From Pantoea sp. Ep11b (GTDB lineage: Bacteria; Pseudomonadota; Gammaproteobacteria; Enterobacterales; Enterobacteriaceae): a DNA stretch of 64,000 bases. Positions within the stretch are counted from its first letter, which is position 1; each line of letters opens with the position of its first letter. Of the stretch, positions 28,473-38,316 are shown piece after piece. The notes beneath the pieces were generated by a model. That model had not been told where the DNA came from. It searched no databases and was given only the letters and a program-made list of their open reading frames with translations. A program made the translations under genes and the position numbers. The stretch lies in the NCBI RefSeq assembly GCF_040783975.1, contig NZ_CP160631.1, positions 1,488,001 through 1,552,000 on the forward strand. The letters run 5' to 3'.

Positions 28473-31400
28473 AAGATTCCAGTTTTTTGAGTAACCTGTC
28501 TGTTAATAATATCAGTGATTGCCATGTCTCAGAGGGATCCTGACGCGCGCCTGCCTGTTCCACCAGTTGCTGGCTGAGCTGTGCGCCCTGTTCCAGCCCC
28601 GCCAGCAGCCAGCTTCCTTTCATGCGGTGCGCCGCTGCGGCGAACGCGGGCCAGTCTGCCCGGGCATACGCCTCATGCATGGCTGCCAGGTCCTGTGTCA
28701 GTGTGCTATGCAGTGTACGGCTCAGGCGAGTGAGAAAGGTCTCATTCTGCTGTGCCAGCTGCCACAGATTGTCATCCAGCGCCGCCAGTGGATCGCGCTG
28801 AAACGCCGCCAGCAGTGCGCGGAGATCGGCTGACTGGACCGGTTTGATCAGTACCTGCTCCCGCGCCTCCAGGGTGCGCGTCAGCAGCTGCGCATCGGCC
28901 GAGCAGAGCACCCGCATCGCCTGCCGTCCCCGCTGGCGGTCACGCCGTCGCAGCAGGCGCAGCAGCAGCGTGCCGTCGGGCCGTGGCATCATCTGGTCGA
29001 TAAACAGCAGGTCATACGGCTGCTGTGCATCGGCCCGCAACAGCGCACGTCCCTCTTCAAAAATATCAGCCTGAATCGCGAAGCGCGCCAGTTGCTGCTG
29101 CATTACCAGCAGGTTGGTCGGATGATCATCCACAATCGCCACCCGCAGTTCAGGAAAGGCGGGCAGGGCGGTCTCCTCTCTATGACCGGGCGGCGAAGCA
29201 GGCTCCAGCGGCAGCGTGACAGTCACCTGCGTTCCCTGTCCGGGTTCAGAGGCGAGCCGGATGTCGCCGCCCATCCGCAATACCATCTCACGACAGATAA
29301 ACAGCCCCAGCCCGCTGCCCTGCACCGAAACAGATTTGCCGGACGGTGCCTGATACCAGGGATCAAACAGCTTCTGCTGCTCATCCGGCGGGATCCCGCT
29401 GCCGCTGTCGCTGACCGTCAGGATCAGCTGCTGCTCTGCGGCCAGGGTCAGGCGGATGGTACCGTGACGGGTAAATTTCAGCGCATTGGTCATCAGATTA
29501 TTGACTACCTGCTGCAGGCGATCGGCATCGATCATTATCAGGTCAGGCAGCGGCGTCAGGGCCTCAACGATCAGGCGTGGCCCCTCTGCGCGCATTAACG
29601 GATGATAGAAGTGCTGCTGCTGATTAAGCCACTGCGCCAGCGCCAGCGGACGCGGCGCCAGGGTAAAACTGTTGCTCTCGATACGCGCGTGATCCTGCAG
29701 GTCATTCAGCAGGGTCAGTAACGACTGTGCGCTGCTGTGCAGCAGCGTCAGGTTCTGGCTGCTGCGCTGCTGCTTCTCCAGCTCCAGCAGCCCAAGAATT
29801 GCCTGCATCGGCGTACGCAGCTCATGGCTGACGGTTGCCAGAAAATGGCTCTTCATCGCGTTGGCGTGCTCGGCCTGTTCGCGCTGCTGTCGCTCCCGGC
29901 GCTGCTGCCAGTAGCGGCGGGCCAGCAGCAGCAGCAGCAGCACAATCGCCGCCCCCGCCACCGCCAGCACCATCATCGGCAGCGAACGCATCACCCTCAC
30001 GCTGCCGGGCTGCGGCGGGGTAGACCAGCTGTCGCGCATCCGGCTCTGGGTGTCGGCCGGGATCTGCTGTAAGGCGCGATCGAGCAGGGTTCGCAGCACC
30101 GGCTCGTCAGGCGTTACGCCCAGCGCGACAGGCCAGGCGATGTCGCTGGCGGCAAAGGCGAGATGAATGCGCGCATCGTCGCGGCTGGCGATGCGCCAGC
30201 GGGCGGAGAGCACGTTATCAACCAGCGCATCGATCTCGCCCTTTGCCAGTGCGTCATAAAGGCTGTTGCGGTCGGCAAACGGCTGTGCCTGCAGATCCGC
30301 AGGCAGCAGCCTCAGTGCGAGATCCCCCTGCAACACGCCGATCCGCCTGCCGTGCAGATCGCGCCAGTGTGCGGGCGTATCGGTGCGGATGCTGTAGATC
30401 CCCCACAGCGCACGCCATACCGGCAGCGAGGTGCTCTGCATCGCATCACCGTCCAGCGGCTGCATCAGTTGCAGCATCGCCTGATGCTGCGCCATCAGCG
30501 CGCTGGCCTGGCGGGGATTACTGACCCAGACCGGTTCAAACTGCAAGCCGGTGCTCTGGGCCACTGCCTTCAGCAAATCGACGCTGTAGCCCCGGGCGGT
30601 GCCGCTGGCGTCACGATAACTCCAGGGATAGTTGTCCGGTTCGGCGGCGTAGGTGATGCGCGGATGATTGGCTATCCAGGCGCGTTCCGTCGGACTGAGC
30701 ATCAGGGTCTGCGTATCCTGATAGCGCGGCAGGCTGCTGCTCCAGCGCGCCTGCAGCGTGTTCATCAGTTCCGCAGGGAGCTGACGCAGGCTCTGATTAA
30801 TCCAGTCGATCAGCTGAGGGTCGCGCGCAATCGCCCGCAGATTGAGTTGTCCGGCGTCGATGTGGGAGGCGATCTGGTAGATCTGCCCCTGCTGCAGCTG
30901 GCTCAGCAGGAAACCGGCGCTGGTCTCATCCGCCACCACATAATCATTCTGCTGATTTATCAGGGTATAGATCGCCTGCAGATCGCTGCTGTAGTGACGC
31001 CAGCTGTGACGGGCCGCCAGCCCGGGCGGGAGCTGCGCCAGGGTGCTGTCGCTGATCGCCAGCGAGGCGTTGTGGCTGTTGAACATCACGGCACGCTGGT
31101 TCTGCTGATTGCGATAGACCCGCAGCGGGCTGCTGTACCAGTTGTCACTGCTCAGGATGGCATCGGGCAGCGGCGAAACCCACATGCCCAGCGCAAAATC
31201 GAGCTGGCCGCTGTTCAGCGCCTCCAGCAGATGTGGCTGATCGCGGTAGAGGCTGAGCGTGAACTGTGCGCCGGTCAGCTGTCGCAGCGCAGAGAGGTAG
31301 TCGGCGTTGATGCCATAGAGATCGTTGCCGACGCGCATCGTCCAGGGCGCATGGTTCTCTTCCAGCAGGCCGACACGCAGAATTTTACCCTGCATGGTGT

Positions 31401-31509
31401 CGGCATGCGTTACCGGCAGCATCATCGGCAGGTTCACGCTGCTCACCGGCCGCACCTCCGCCAGCGCCGGACCGCACAGCAGCAACAGGATCAGCAGGAG
31501 TGTTCTCAC
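28450..31509 (-). CDS. BvgS/EvgS-type hybrid sensor histidine kinase
   Basis: Membrane phosphorelay kinase of about 1019 residues. It has a signal sequence, two tandem periplasmic solute-binding (SBP_bac_3-like) modules (about 40-260 and 280-495), one membrane helix (509-530), HisKA with His561 (SHELRTP), and HATPase boxes [15 protein letters not shown] and GSGLGLF. A receiver follows with Asp837 ([13 protein letters not shown]), then an HPt domain with His960 (AAHRMKGSW). I chose the GTG at 31509, which overlaps the regulator stop (GTGA) behind GGAAGG; a GTG at 31524 is possible. No cytosolic PAS domain is obvious between the membrane helix and HisKA. The ligand is unknown. Confidence 0.92.
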   Translation of the reverse strand: MRTLLLILLLLCGPALAEVRPVSSVNLPMMLPVTHADTMQGKILRVGLLEENHAPWTMRVGNDLYGINADYLSALRQLTGAQFTLSLYRDQPHLLEALNSGQLDFALGMWVSPLPDAILSSDNWYSSPLRVYRNQQNQRAVMFNSHNASLAISDSTLAQLPPGLAARHSWRHYSSDLQAIYTLINQQNDYVVADETSAGFLLSQLQQGQIYQIASHIDAGQLNLRAIARDPQLIDWINQSLRQLPAELMNTLQARWSSSLPRYQDTQTLMLSPTERAWIANHPRITYAAEPDNYPWSYRDASGTARGYSVDLLKAVAQSTGLQFEPVWVSNPRQASALMAQHQAMLQLMQPLDGDAMQSTSLPVWRALWGIYSIRTDTPAHWRDLHGRRIGVLQGDLALRLLPADLQAQPFADRNSLYDALAKGEIDALVDNVLSARWRIASRDDARIHLAFAASDIAWPVALGVTPDEPVLRTLLDRALQQIPADTQSRMRDSWSTPPQPGSVRVMRSLPMMVLAVAGAAIVLLLLLLARRYWQQRRERQQREQAEHANAMKSHFLATVSHELRTPMQAILGLLELEKQQRSSQNLTLLHSSAQSLLTLLNDLQDHARIESNSFTLAPRPLALAQWLNQQQHFYHPLMRAEGPRLIVEALTPLPDLIMIDADRLQQVVNNLMTNALKFTRHGTIRLTLAAEQQLILTVSDSGSGIPPDEQQKLFDPWYQAPSGKSVSVQGSGLGLFICREMVLRMGGDIRLASEPGQGTQVTVTLPLEPASPPGHREETALPAFPELRVAIVDDHPTNLLVMQQQLARFAIQADIFEEGRALLRADAQQPYDLLFIDQMMPRPDGTLLLRLLRRRDRQRGRQAMRVLCSADAQLLTRTLEAREQVLIKPVQSADLRALLAAFQRDPLAALDDNLWQLAQQNETFLTRLSRTLHSTLTQDLAAMHEAYARADWPAFAAAAHRMKGSWLLAGLEQGAQLSQQLVEQAGARQDPSETWQSLILLTDRLLKKLESYGTHPHS

Positions 31510-32090
31510 TGCTGCGCCTTCCACAGGTCAGCCAGCTCCACCACCGAGCGGGCACCGGTTTTTTCCAGAATGTTCTTTTTATGCGTGCTGACCGTTTTAT
31601 TGCTGATATGAAGCTGATCGGCGATCTGCAGATTGGACAGGCCGCTGGCCAGCAGCGCCAGAATCTGCCGCTCTTTCTGCGTCAGCGGCAGTTCAGGTTC
31701 ATCCTCCTCCATCGGCGGAAAAGCCGTCTGCCCGCCCAGCACTGCCAGGATGGCACTGAGCAGCTGCGCCATGCGCTGGCTTTTCACCACATAACCCGCC
31801 GCGCCCAGCGCCTGCGCGCGGCGCACATAGTGCCGCGTCTGTTGCGCAGAGTAGATCAGAACCGGGCAGTCGGGCCGGTGGATCTTCAGGCGGCGCAGGA
31901 TCTCCAGCCCATCGCCATCCGGCAGGCCGATATCCAGTACGATGATATCCAGCGGCTGCTGAAGCAGAGGACGGGCGGCTTTTTCACTGCTGGCAGAGAG
32001 GAGCTGAACCGGAATGGGGGACTGGCTCAGCGCGGCTTCAAGTGCCACTTCGACCAGCGGGTGATCGTCAATCAAAAGCAAAACGGCCAT
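31506..32090 (-). CDS. LuxR-type response regulator, partner of the hybrid kinase
   Basis: A 194-residue BvgA/EvgA-like regulator. The receiver domain (1-120) has the acidic pair in LLLIDDHP, phospho-acceptor Asp53 (IIVLDIGLPDGDG) and Lys near 105 (YVVKSQR). The C-terminal LuxR helix-turn-helix (about 130-190) reads LTQKERQILALLASG ... ISNKTVSTHKKNI. The stop overlaps the kinase start by four bases, so the two are co-translated and are a cognate pair. Target genes are unknown. Confidence 0.93.
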   Translation of the reverse strand: MAVLLLIDDHPLVEVALEAALSQSPIPVQLLSASSEKAARPLLQQPLDIIVLDIGLPDGDGLEILRRLKIHRPDCPVLIYSAQQTRHYVRRAQALGAAGYVVKSQRMAQLLSAILAVLGGQTAFPPMEEDEPELPLTQKERQILALLASGLSNLQIADQLHISNKTVSTHKKNILEKTGARSVVELADLWKAQQ

Positions 32091-32189
32091 GAAGGATTCC
32101 CTGTCAATTTAACAGGATTAGCATAGCGGAAGAGTCGGGCGGAAGGGAGAGAAACCAGGAGAGCGTGCGCTCTCCTGGATAAAACAGGA

Positions 32190-32549
32190 TTACTGAGTGG
32201 TACCGTCGGTTTTCTTATTCACGTCACCGCCGCCCACTTTGGTTTCAACCTTGCGGTTGATATTCGGACACTTGCCATCTTTACACTGGCTGTTCTGGTC
32301 GATCTCATCAGCCGTCATATTGCCCATGCTGGTGCTGCTGCCAGAGGTGGCCGGGTTCATATCCTGACCGGTGTTATTAATTTTGCTGTTATCAACCTTA
32401 TTTGGCGGCAGATTTTCTTTTGCTCCGCCGGCTGCTGCGCCTGCACTGGCAGCCTGGTTCGCTGTCCCGTTGTTGCTGCCCTCAGCCAGGACCGCGCCAC
32501 TGCTCAGTGTCATTGCTGCTGTCAAAAAGAGTAAGGCAAACTTTTTCAT
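32190..32549 (-). CDS. ybgS: YbgS-like secreted protein
   Basis: Small exported protein of unknown function, about 119 residues. It has a signal peptide (MKKFALLFLTAAMTLSSGAVLA) and a low-complexity mature part rich in Asn, Gly and Ala. A conserved C-terminal segment contains CKDGKCPNINRKV with two cysteines three residues apart, ending KKTDGTTQ as in E. coli YbgS. Position next to aroG also matches E. coli. The ATG at 32549 has good spacing to GGGAG; tandem ATG at 32552 and an earlier one at 32570 are alternatives. Confidence 0.88.
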   Translation of the reverse strand: MKKFALLFLTAAMTLSSGAVLAEGSNNGTANQAASAGAAAGGAKENLPPNKVDNSKINNTGQDMNPATSGSSTSMGNMTADEIDQNSQCKDGKCPNINRKVETKVGGGDVNKKTDGTTQ

Positions 32550-32839
32550 CATTATGCTCCCGTTAATCAATGAAGAGGCTTTAAGCCCAGAGGTGCAATT
32601 TCGGGTAAGAAAATCCCTGACGAAATAATATCCGCCAGTTTGCTTAAACAGGGTGATTAAATTGTGTAAGCGGGACGTTCCTCAGTGCTTACCATTAAAA
32701 AGTCTAGTCGGTAACCTGATTATTGCAAATATCACCCGCACAACTGTTCCGCTGCGGGAATTTACACCCCTGGCGCTTCGGGCTACATTGGGCGGGTTGT
32801 GTCCGGCGGGCGCCGGGCCAGAAATAATATGGAATCAGT

Positions 32840-33892
32840 ATGAATTACCAGAACGATGACTTACGCATCAAAGAGATTAAAGAGCTGTTACCTCCGGTTG
32901 CGCTGCTCGAAAAATTCCCGGCGACCGATCGTGCTGCACAGACCGTTTCACAGGCCCGTCAGGCGATTCATCAGATTCTGCAGGGTCAGGACGATCGCCT
33001 GCTGGTGGTGATTGGACCCTGCTCCATTCACGATCCTGAAGCGGCGAAAGAGTATGCCGGTCGCCTGCTGGCGCTGCGCGAGGAGCTAAAGGGCGACCTG
33101 GAAGTGGTGATGCGCGTCTATTTCGAGAAGCCACGCACCACGGTGGGCTGGAAAGGGCTGATCAACGACCCCTATATGGACAACAGCTACCAGCTCAACG
33201 ACGGCCTGCGTCTGGCGCGCAAACTGCTGCTGGACATCAACGACAGCGGCTTACCGGCGGCGGGTGAGTTCCTGGATATGATTACCCCGCAGTATGTGGC
33301 TGACCTGATGAGCTGGGGCGCGATTGGCGCGCGGACCACCGAATCTCAGGTTCACCGCGAGCTGGCTTCCGGGCTCTCCTGCCCGGTCGGTTTCAAGAAC
33401 GGCACCGATGGCACTATTAAGGTGGCAATCGATGCGATTAACGCGGCGGGTTCACCGCACTGTTTCCTCTCCGTGACGAAATATGGCCACTCGGCGATTG
33501 TCGAAACCAGCGGCAACGGCGACTGCCACATTATCCTGCGCGGCGGCAAAGAGCCGAACTACAGTGCGCAGCATGTGGCCGCGGTGAAAGAGGGGCTGGC
33601 GAAAGCGGGTCTGCCACAGCAGGTGATGATCGACTTCAGCCATGCCAACAGCAGCAAGCAGTTCCAGCGTCAGCTGGTCGTGGCAGATGATGTCGCGCAG
33701 CAGCTGAGCGGCGGAGAGCAGGCGATTGTCGGCGTGATGATCGAGAGCCATCTGGTGGAAGGCAATCAGAGCCTGGAGAGCGGTGAGCCGCTGGTCTATG
33801 GCAAAAGCGTCACCGACGCCTGCATCGGCTGGGAAGATACGGACAAAGTGCTGCGTCAGCTGGCGGCAGCGGTGAAACAGCGTCGCGGCTGA
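32840..33892 (+). CDS. aroG: 3-deoxy-7-phosphoheptulonate synthase, Phe-sensitive type
   Basis: Condenses phosphoenolpyruvate and erythrose 4-phosphate, the first step of the shikimate pathway. The 350-residue protein equals E. coli AroG in length and starts MNYQNDDLRIKEIKELLPP. It has LVVIGPCSIHDPEAAKEYA, RVYFEKPRTTVGWKGLINDP and the metal ligands in IDFSHANSSKQ. N-terminal residues that form the Phe-feedback site are conserved by family comparison. The 270 bases upstream hold its promoter; no unambiguous TyrR box was seen. Confidence 0.96.
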   Translation: MNYQNDDLRIKEIKELLPPVALLEKFPATDRAAQTVSQARQAIHQILQGQDDRLLVVIGPCSIHDPEAAKEYAGRLLALREELKGDLEVVMRVYFEKPRTTVGWKGLINDPYMDNSYQLNDGLRLARKLLLDINDSGLPAAGEFLDMITPQYVADLMSWGAIGARTTESQVHRELASGLSCPVGFKNGTDGTIKVAIDAINAAGSPHCFLSVTKYGHSAIVETSGNGDCHIILRGGKEPNYSAQHVAAVKEGLAKAGLPQQVMIDFSHANSSKQFQRQLVVADDVAQQLSGGEQAIVGVMIESHLVEGNQSLESGEPLVYGKSVTDACIGWEDTDKVLRQLAAAVKQRRG

Positions 33893-33916
33893 TCGCAGAG
33901 GCTGAGAAGAGCCAAT

Positions 33917-33947
33917 AAAAAAGGCCAGACGGACGTCTGGCCTTTTT
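33917..33947. terminator. Bidirectional terminator between aroG and gpmA
   Basis: AAAAAAGGCCAGAC-GGAC-GTCTGGCCTTTTT is a perfect 8-bp GC-rich stem with flanking A and T tracts, placed between convergent genes. Confidence 0.93.
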
Positions 33948-33963
33948 GCCTTTCAGCGCGGAA

Positions 33964-34716
33964 TTACTTCGCTTTACCCTGATTCGCAACGGCTGCGGCT
34001 TTCGCAGCAATCTCGTCCTGGTCGCCCAGGTAGTAGCGTTTCAGCGGCTTGAAGTTTTCATCGAACTCATACACCAGCGGTACGCCGGTCGGGATGTTCA
34101 GTTCGAGGATCTCATCTTCGCTCAGGTTATCCAGATATTTTACCAGCGCGCGCAGGGAGTTACCGTGTGCGGCGATGATCACTTTCTCACCGCTTTTGAT
34201 GCGCGGCAGAATGGTGTCGTTCCAGTAAGGGATAACGCGGTCGATGGTCAGTGCCAGGCTCTCGGTGGTTGGCAGCTGCTCCGGGGTCAGTTTTGCGTAA
34301 CGCGGGTCGTGGCCAGGGAAACGCTCATCGGCACGATCCAGCTCTGGTGGGGTGACGGCAAAGCCACGACGCCACTGTTTAACCTGCTCGTCGCCATATT
34401 TGGCAGCGGTTTCCGCTTTGTCCAGACCCTGCAGCGCACCGTAGTGACGCTCGTTCAGACGCCAGGTTTTCTCAACCGGCAGCCAGGCCTGATCCAGCTC
34501 ATCCAGCACGTTCCACAGCGTGTGAATCGCACGCTTCAGTACGGAGGTGTAAGCGAAATCAAAAACAAAGCCCTCTTTCTTCAGCAGCTGTCCCGCTGAT
34601 TTGGCTTCGCCACGACCTTTCTCAGAAAGGTCAACATCATACCAACCGGTAAAGCGGTTTTCGTTGTTCCACTGGCTTTCGCCGTGTCGCACCAGAACCA
34701 GCTTAGTTACAGCCAT
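33964..34716 (-). CDS. gpmA: 2,3-bisphosphoglycerate-dependent phosphoglycerate mutase
   Basis: Glycolytic interconversion of 3- and 2-phosphoglycerate. The 250-residue protein starts [20 protein letters not shown] with the phosphohistidine His11 in the RHG motif. It has [11 protein letters not shown], the acid/base Glu in [11 protein letters not shown] and the second His in [15 protein letters not shown]. Length equals the E. coli enzyme. AAGGAG lies before the start. It is separated from galM by 150 bases and is probably its own unit. Confidence 0.98.
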   Translation of the reverse strand: MAVTKLVLVRHGESQWNNENRFTGWYDVDLSEKGRGEAKSAGQLLKKEGFVFDFAYTSVLKRAIHTLWNVLDELDQAWLPVEKTWRLNERHYGALQGLDKAETAAKYGDEQVKQWRRGFAVTPPELDRADERFPGHDPRYAKLTPEQLPTTESLALTIDRVIPYWNDTILPRIKSGEKVIIAAHGNSLRALVKYLDNLSEDEILELNIPTGVPLVYEFDENFKPLKRYYLGDQDEIAAKAAAVANQGKAK

Positions 34717-34866
34717 AGCTTAACTCCTTAATACTGTGATGTTTCTGTGAGATTGAAACCTGCTGCTGCCCGCCTGACACACGAGCTGATAGCGCCATAC
34801 CATAACGGAAAAGCGGGCAGCGCGTAAGCCTGTGTGTGACGCACTGCGCGTTTTTCAGCCGGAGGC

Positions 34867-35901
34867 TCAGCGCGGCGTGAAGCGATAACGCGTTACGGCT
34901 TCCCAGCGGTCTCCCGGCTGCAGCCAGCAATCGGGCTGAGGCCACTCAGTGTGATTAGGTGAATCCGGTAAAAATTCACTCTCCAGCGCGATGCCCTGAA
35001 AGGCAGTATAGCTCCCCTGTTCGCGGGCACGGGTGCCAGCCAGATAGTTACCGGAGTAGAACTGCAGCGCCGGTGCTGAGGTGGTCACGCTGAGCTGAAG
35101 TTTGCCATCTGCCGACCAGAGTTCCGCTGCGGGCTGACTGTCATCGCCTGCGCTGTTAAGCAGGAAGGCGTGGTCATAGCCCTTCACCGCCCGCTGATCC
35201 TCGTCTGCCAGGAAATCCTGCGCCACGACTTTGGCATGGCGGAAATCGAAGCTGCTGCCCGCCACGGCTTTCAGCGGCGCATTCGGAATGCCTTCGCTGT
35301 CGACCGGCAGATAGTGGTCAGCGTGCAGTTGTAAGCGATGCTGGCGGGCATCGCCATGATGCGCATCAAGGTTAAAGTAGGCGTGGTTAGTCAGGTTGAC
35401 CGGGCAGGGCCGATCGCAGCGCGCCTCAAAATGGATGCTCAGGCAGTTCTGGTCATCCAGCTGATAGCGCAGATCGGCAATCAGATTGCCGGGAAAGCCC
35501 TGATCACCATCCGGCGAGTCGATGCGGTAGTGCACCTCGCTGTCGCTCTGGCTGACGATCTGCCAGCGGCGCTTGTCAAAGCCTTCCGGTCCGCCATGCA
35601 GCTGATGCGCCCCCTGGTTCGCCACCAGCTGGCGATTCAGTTTATTGAGTTTTGCCCCGGCGATACGGTTGGCGTAACGGCCCACCGTTGCGCCCAGATA
35701 GGCATCCTGATGCAGATAGTCAGAGGGCGTGGCGCAGCCGAGCAGCGCCTCACGTACCGTGCCATCCTGCATCGGCACGCGGGCGGAGAGCCAGGTCGCG
35801 CCCCAGTCCATAAAGGTCACCAGCATACCGCTGGCATTGCGCAGCACGGTGATACGCCACGGCTGACCGTCGGGCGCGTGAGAGTTGACGTCATTCAGCA
35901 T
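34867..35901 (-). CDS. galM: Galactose-1-epimerase (aldose mutarotase)
   Basis: Interconverts alpha and beta galactose for the Leloir pathway. The 344-residue protein has NRIAGAKL near residue 70, the catalytic His in [13 protein letters not shown], a second active-site region [12 protein letters not shown], and the catalytic Glu in [13 protein letters not shown]. Its start overlaps the galK stop by seven bases, so it is the last gene of galTKM. Confidence 0.96.
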   Translation of the reverse strand: MLNDVNSHAPDGQPWRITVLRNASGMLVTFMDWGATWLSARVPMQDGTVREALLGCATPSDYLHQDAYLGATVGRYANRIAGAKLNKLNRQLVANQGAHQLHGGPEGFDKRRWQIVSQSDSEVHYRIDSPDGDQGFPGNLIADLRYQLDDQNCLSIHFEARCDRPCPVNLTNHAYFNLDAHHGDARQHRLQLHADHYLPVDSEGIPNAPLKAVAGSSFDFRHAKVVAQDFLADEDQRAVKGYDHAFLLNSAGDDSQPAAELWSADGKLQLSVTTSAPALQFYSGNYLAGTRAREQGSYTAFQGIALESEFLPDSPNHTEWPQPDCWLQPGDRWEAVTRYRFTPR

Positions 35902-37043
35902 GGGCCCGCTCCTTCAGAGGCTTTGCAGACGTAGAAGGTCTCTTTGATGCCGGTCGCGGCTTCATACTGCTCCGCCACGGCCGCCTTCACCTGCTCAACG
36001 CGATCCTGCGGCATCAGGGCGACGATACAGCCGCCGAAGCCGCCGCCGGTCATGCGCACGCCACCGTGCCCGCCGATCTGCGCCTTAACGATCTCCACCA
36101 GCGTATCGATTGGCGGCACGGTGATTTCAAAATCGTCACGCATTGAGGCGTGCGATTCGGCCATCAGCTCGCCCATGCGCGTCAGGTCGCCCCGGGTCAG
36201 CGCATCGGCCGCTTCCAGCGTACGGGCATTTTCGGTCAGAACGTGACGCACACGTTTTGCCACCTGCGGGTCGAGCTGCGATTCTGCCGCTTCGAACTCC
36301 GCCAGCTCCACGTCACGCAACGCTTTTTTATTGAAGAAACGCGCGCCCGCTTCGCACTGCTCACGGCGGGTGTTGTATTCGCTGCCGACCAGGGTACGAC
36401 GGAAGTTGGAGTTGATGATCACCACCGCAACATCGTCGGGCATCGAAACCGGACGGGTACCCAGCGTGCGGCAGTCAAGCAGCATCGCATGATCTTTCTG
36501 GCCCAGCGCCGAGATCAGCTGGTCCATGATGCCGCAGTTGCAGCCCACGAACTGGTTCTCCGCTTCCTGGCCATTAACCGCGATGGCCGCGCCATCCAGC
36601 GGCAGGTTATAGAGCTGCTGCACCACGGTGCCAACGGCCACTTCCAGCGAGGCGGAGGAGCTGAGACCCGCGCCCTGCGGCACGTTGCCGCTGATCACCA
36701 TATCGATACCACCAAAATCGGCATGACGCTGCTGCAGATGCTTCACCACGCCGCGCACATAGTTGGCCCACATTGGCTCCTGTACGCTGACGATCGCCTC
36801 ATCCAGCGAGAACGTGTCCTGCGCATTGTCATAGTCTGCGGCGATGACGCGAATCTGACGGTCGTCACGGCGCGCGCAGGCGATCACGGTCTGATAATCG
36901 ATGGCGCACGGCAGCACAAAGCCATCATTGTAGTCGGTATGTTCGCCAATCAGGTTAACGCGGCCTGGCGCCTGAATAGTGTGCGTGGCGGCGTAACCGA
37001 AGGTGTCAGAGAAAAGCTGCTGCGTGATGGTTTTTAAGCTCAT
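35895..37043 (-). CDS. galK: Galactokinase
   Basis: Phosphorylates galactose to galactose 1-phosphate. The 382-residue GHMP kinase has the galactokinase signature [19 protein letters not shown] at about 27-45, the ATP loop [17 protein letters not shown] and the C-terminal [14 protein letters not shown]. It overlaps galT upstream by four bases (ATGA) and galM downstream by seven, showing one coupled transcript. Confidence 0.97.
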   Translation of the reverse strand: MSLKTITQQLFSDTFGYAATHTIQAPGRVNLIGEHTDYNDGFVLPCAIDYQTVIACARRDDRQIRVIAADYDNAQDTFSLDEAIVSVQEPMWANYVRGVVKHLQQRHADFGGIDMVISGNVPQGAGLSSSASLEVAVGTVVQQLYNLPLDGAAIAVNGQEAENQFVGCNCGIMDQLISALGQKDHAMLLDCRTLGTRPVSMPDDVAVVIINSNFRRTLVGSEYNTRREQCEAGARFFNKKALRDVELAEFEAAESQLDPQVAKRVRHVLTENARTLEAADALTRGDLTRMGELMAESHASMRDDFEITVPPIDTLVEIVKAQIGGHGGVRMTGGGFGGCIVALMPQDRVEQVKAAVAEQYEAATGIKETFYVCKASEGAGPC

Positions 37044-38086
37044 TGTTGTGCCTCACGGAAGTGAACGTCGCTGACAGAACGCAGACGTTCCGCCGCCTGT
37101 TCCGCCGTTAAATCGCGTTGGGTTTCGGCCAGCATCTCATAGCCAACCATGAATTTTCGTACCGTTGCTGAGCGCAGCAGGGGCGGATAGAAGTGCGCAT
37201 GCAGCTGCCAGTGATCGTTGGCTTCGCCGTTGAACGGCGCGCCGTGCCAGCCCATGGAGTAGGGGAAGGAGCACTGGAACAGGTTGTCATAGCGGCTGGT
37301 CAGCTTCTTCATCGCCAGAGCCAGGTCCGTGCGCTGCGCCCCATTCAGGTCGGTCAGACGTCTGACGTGCGCTTTGGGCAACAGCAGCGTCTCAAACGGC
37401 CAGGCGGCCCACCACGGCACCACGGCCAGCCAGTGATCGGTTTCCACCACCGTCCGGCTGCCATCCTGCTGCTCGCGTGCGAGGTAATCGACCAGCATCG
37501 GTACGCCTTTTTTAGCGAAGTAGTCGCGCTGGTGGTCATCTTCGCGCTGCGCTTCGTTCGGCAGGAAGCTGTTGGCCCAGACCTGACCGTGCGGATGCGG
37601 GTTAGAGCAGCCCATCGCCGCGCCTTTGTTCTCGAAAACCTGCACCCAGGGGTAGTGCTGGCCCAGATCGGCGGTCTGCGCCTGCCAGGTGCGCACGACC
37701 TCTTCCAGCGCGCTCAGTGACATCTCCGGCAGGGTTTTGCTGTGATCGGGTGAGAAGCAGATGACCCGGCTGGTGCCGCGGGCGCTTTCACAACGCATCA
37801 GCAGATCATCGCTCTCTGGCGCGTCGGGCGTGTCAGTCATCAGCGCCGCAAAGTCATTGGTAAAGACGTAGGTGCCGGGATAGTTCGGGTTTTTGTCGCC
37901 GGTAATGCGGGTGTTGCCGGCACACAGGAAGCAGTCGGGATCGTGGCTCGGCAATGTATTCACCGCCGGAGTTTCCTGTGCGCCCTGCCACGGACGTTTG
38001 GCCCGATGAGGTGAAACTAAAATCCATTGATCAATCAGTGGATTGTAACGGCGATGCGGATGATCGACCGGGTTAAATTTGTCCAT
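37040..38086 (-). CDS. galT: Galactose-1-phosphate uridylyltransferase
   Basis: Exchanges UMP between UDP-glucose and galactose 1-phosphate. The 348-residue protein has the zinc cysteines in CFLCAGN, the active-site HPH in [13 protein letters not shown] (nucleophilic His166 region) and the C-terminal region [20 protein letters not shown]. It is the first gene of galTKM. galE, first in the E. coli operon, is missing from this locus, so the epimerase must be encoded elsewhere if the pathway is complete. Confidence 0.97.
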   Translation of the reverse strand: MDKFNPVDHPHRRYNPLIDQWILVSPHRAKRPWQGAQETPAVNTLPSHDPDCFLCAGNTRITGDKNPNYPGTYVFTNDFAALMTDTPDAPESDDLLMRCESARGTSRVICFSPDHSKTLPEMSLSALEEVVRTWQAQTADLGQHYPWVQVFENKGAAMGCSNPHPHGQVWANSFLPNEAQREDDHQRDYFAKKGVPMLVDYLAREQQDGSRTVVETDHWLAVVPWWAAWPFETLLLPKAHVRRLTDLNGAQRTDLALAMKKLTSRYDNLFQCSFPYSMGWHGAPFNGEANDHWQLHAHFYPPLLRSATVRKFMVGYEMLAETQRDLTAEQAAERLRSVSDVHFREAQQ

Positions 38087-38177
38087 GTGAGATCCTGGTA
38101 AGCGTCAAAAGCCAGAAAGGCATCTGTAAAAAATAACATATCAGCGCGACTGAAAGCGTGATCAAGTCTGGATAAAT

Positions 38178-38191
38178 GGTATCGTTTACAC
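38178..38191. promoter_or_regulatory. Candidate GalR/GalS operator 1 upstream of galT
   Basis: Read toward galT the site is GTGTAAACGATACC, very close to the E. coli gal external operator GTGTAAACGATTCC. It lies about 95 bases before the galT ATG. Confidence 0.75.
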
Positions 38192-38253
38192 AAGCTGACT
38201 AATCTTATTTTATGGCATTGCGTGAGGTAAAAGCAGAGTAAAAGAGAGCCGGT

Positions 38254-38269
38254 ATGGTAACGCTTACAT
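38254..38269. promoter_or_regulatory. Candidate GalR/GalS operator 2 upstream of galT
   Basis: ATGGTAACGCTTACAT resembles the E. coli internal operator GTGGTAGCGGTTACAT. Its centre is 78 bases from operator 1, shorter than the roughly 114 bases in E. coli, and both sites lie upstream of the first gene. Confidence 0.7.
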
Positions 38270-38316
38270 TCGGAGGCGACAGAACGCCGCCGCTGCGGCG
38301 TCTGCGCGGCAGGGCG

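Noticed and set aside
30163..31611. 482-codon plus-strand frame opposite the hybrid kinase
   Set aside because: The opposite strand encodes an unmistakable multidomain kinase; this frame is its antisense shadow rich in Arg, Gln and His.
32653..32859. 68-codon frame before aroG
   Set aside because: Overlaps the aroG start and promoter area and has no conserved features.
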